In this document: positions 7,208 to 8,101 of the stretch, one piece after another
Layout: each line of letters opens with the position of its first letter
How positions within the stretch are numbered: the stretch's first letter is position 1
Source of the DNA: an uncultured Gaiellaceae bacterium
GTDB taxonomy: Bacteria; Actinomycetota; Thermoleophilia; Gaiellales; Gaiellaceae
Reading direction: 5' to 3'
DNA: 8,101 bases
Assembly: GCA_955652075.1 (NCBI GenBank)
Contig: CATPAS010000266.1
Span: forward strand, 1-8,101
Program-made: the position numbers and the translations under genes
The notes under the pieces: generated by a model
What the model saw: only the letters and a program-made list of their open reading frames with translations
Databases searched by the model: none
Told to the model about the DNA's origin: nothing

Positions 7208-8052
7208 GCGACCACTACGCGTTGCTCGGCGTGCGGCCCGACGCGTCGCCGCAGGAGATCGAGTCCGCTTACCGTCGCGGTGCGCTCGAGCTCGGATATC
7301 AAGACGGCGCCTGGCGTGAGCTGAGAGACGCGTACGACGTCCTGCGCGATCCGGAAGAGCGGGCGAGGTACGACGCGGGGCGAGACGGATTGGGCGCGCT
7401 CAAGGCGGCGCCGCGCAAGAAGTCGCGCAATCCCGTCGACCGACTCTTCCCGAACCTTCCCCACGGGTGGCGGGTCGCCATCGACTGGGTCGTGACGATC
7501 GCAGGCGCGGTCGCAATCGTCCTGGCGATCAAGGCCTGGGTCGTGAATCCGTATCGCATCCCATCCTCGTCGATGGAACCGACGCTGCACTGCGCGCGGC
7601 CTGCTCAGGGCTGCGAGGCAAGTACGTCCGACCGCGTGCTCGCGAACAGATTCATCTACCGCTTCCGATCCCCGAGGAGGGGCGAGATCGTCGTGTTCGT
7701 GACGCCGAAGCTGGCGCTGCAGGAGTGCGGGTCCGAGGGAACGTTCGTCAAGCGGCTGATCGGCCAGCCGGGCGACGTGTGGGAGGAGCGAAGCGGCTAC
7801 GTCTACATCAACGGGAAGAAGCTGAACGAGCCGTACGTCAAGCCCAACCGGCGCGACACACAGACCCTCAGCCTGAAGGACATCCCGCCCAGGAACACGT
7901 ACACGAAGATCCCCAACGGCTACTACCTGATGATGGGCGACAACCGCAGCTCGTCCTGCGACTCCCGCCGCTGGGGTCTCGTCCCGCGCAAGAATCTGAT
8001 CGGCCCGGTCTTCGCGACCTACTGGCCGCCGAGCCGGATCTCCTTCCATTAG
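7204..8052 (+). CDS. lepB: Type I signal peptidase with N-terminal J-like domain
   Basis: The product (282 aa) combines two parts. Residues 3-60 look like a J domain: DHYALLGVRPDASPQEIESA, then helix III AWRELRDAYDVLRDPEERAR and YDAGR. The HPD motif between helices II and III is missing (GYQDG at 31-35), so DnaK stimulation is not expected. A basic linker (67-90) precedes one membrane helix (about 92-114). The peptidase follows: Ser123 in IPSSSMEPT (nucleophile), Lys183 in GTFVKRLIGQPGD (general base) and GDNRSSSCDSRRWGLVP (245-261). This part cleaves signal peptides on the outer face, which places the J-like part in the cytoplasm. Four cysteines (130, 137, 175, 252) lie in the outer domain. 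The GTG at 7204 overlaps the trmD stop by 4 nt (GTGA), which suggests coupled translation. An in-frame GTG at 7168 would add 12 residues inside trmD and is less likely. This is the last gene before the terminator. Confidence 0.93.
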   Translation: MSDHYALLGVRPDASPQEIESAYRRGALELGYQDGAWRELRDAYDVLRDPEERARYDAGRDGLGALKAAPRKKSRNPVDRLFPNLPHGWRVAIDWVVTIAGAVAIVLAIKAWVVNPYRIPSSSMEPTLHCARPAQGCEASTSDRVLANRFIYRFRSPRRGEIVVFVTPKLALQECGSEGTFVKRLIGQPGDVWEERSGYVYINGKKLNEPYVKPNRRDTQTLSLKDIPPRNTYTKIPNGYYLMMGDNRSSSCDSRRWGLVPRKNLIGPVFATYWPPSRISFH

Positions 8053-8088
8053 CGACTTAGTGGCTCTGAGCCACTAAGTCGGTCTTTC
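8053..8088 (+). terminator. Strong hairpin terminator after the signal peptidase gene
   Basis: Perfect inverted arms at 8053-8066 (CGACTTAGTGGCTC) and 8068-8081 are separated by one base; as RNA this folds to about 13 pairs with a 3-nt CTG loop. The hairpin starts right after the TAG at 8050-8052. A short T run (GTCTTT) follows, weaker than the ideal. The arms are richer in A/T than the flanks, which makes the repeat stand out. It would end the ffh-lepB operon and explains why no gene follows within the window. A symmetric operator is a less likely reading. Confidence 0.75.
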
Positions 8089-8101
8089 GCTAGCATTCCG
8101 C

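Noticed and set aside
7090..8049. Minus-strand open frame of 319 codons opposite the signal peptidase gene
   Set aside because: It mirrors the peptidase gene, whose catalytic motifs are all intact; the antisense product has no recognisable domain.
8091..8096. TAGCAT as a -10 for a gene beyond the window, perhaps rplS
   Set aside because: No matching -35 at normal spacing; the region upstream is the terminator arm, and the downstream gene cannot be seen.
1..8101. CRISPR arrays, tRNA or rRNA genes, insertion-sequence ends
   Set aside because: I saw no regularly spaced repeats, no tRNA-like cloverleaf, no rRNA-like stretch and no transposase. The only clear inverted repeat is the terminator at 8053-8081.

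Overview
This is a high-GC window with short intergenic gaps, frequent GTG/TTG starts and long spurious antisense frames. The gene content suggests an actinobacterium. Large cyclase-AAA ATPase-TPR proteins beside an ffh-rpsP-khpA-rimM-trmD cluster would fit a Thermoleophilia-like lineage. That placement is an inference from gene style; no marker here proves it.

Left part (1-4118), mostly minus strand. A class III nucleotide cyclase fused to an AAA/STAND-type ATPase and a TPR-like tail (about 1041 aa) runs leftward from about 4118 to 993. A second, smaller cyclase gene lies downstream on the same strand (869 to 96). Its cyclase domain is complete, but the protein breaks off at the start of the ATPase region and ends in about 32 residues that do not look native. 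From position 3 to about 210, the opposite strand carries what looks like an internal piece of a VirB4/TraC-like conjugation ATPase. The two meet at about 195-220, so this is a breakpoint: a real rearrangement, a mobile-element scar or an assembly join.

Right part (4164-8081), plus strand. A tightly packed housekeeping operon reads ffh (SRP GTPase), rpsP (ribosomal protein S16), khpA (KH RNA-binding protein), rimM (16S maturation factor), trmD (tRNA m1G37 methyltransferase), then a type I signal peptidase. A strong hairpin follows immediately. The order is the classic SRP/ribosome-maturation cluster, except that rplS, normally directly after trmD, is missing. In its place the signal peptidase gene overlaps trmD by 4 bases. 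The operon joins targeting of exported proteins (Ffh), ribosome and tRNA maturation (S16, KhpA, RimM, TrmD) and removal of signal peptides (SPase I).

Most notable items: (1) the signal peptidase has an N-terminal J-like domain without the HPD motif, predicted to sit in the cytoplasm; (2) TrmD is short, has Glu where the family has its catalytic Asp, and differs in the cofactor-loop region; (3) the conjugation-ATPase/cyclase junction at the left end; (4) both ffh and the small cyclase have a TACACT hexamer 6-8 nt before the start codon, which suggests leaderless transcripts.
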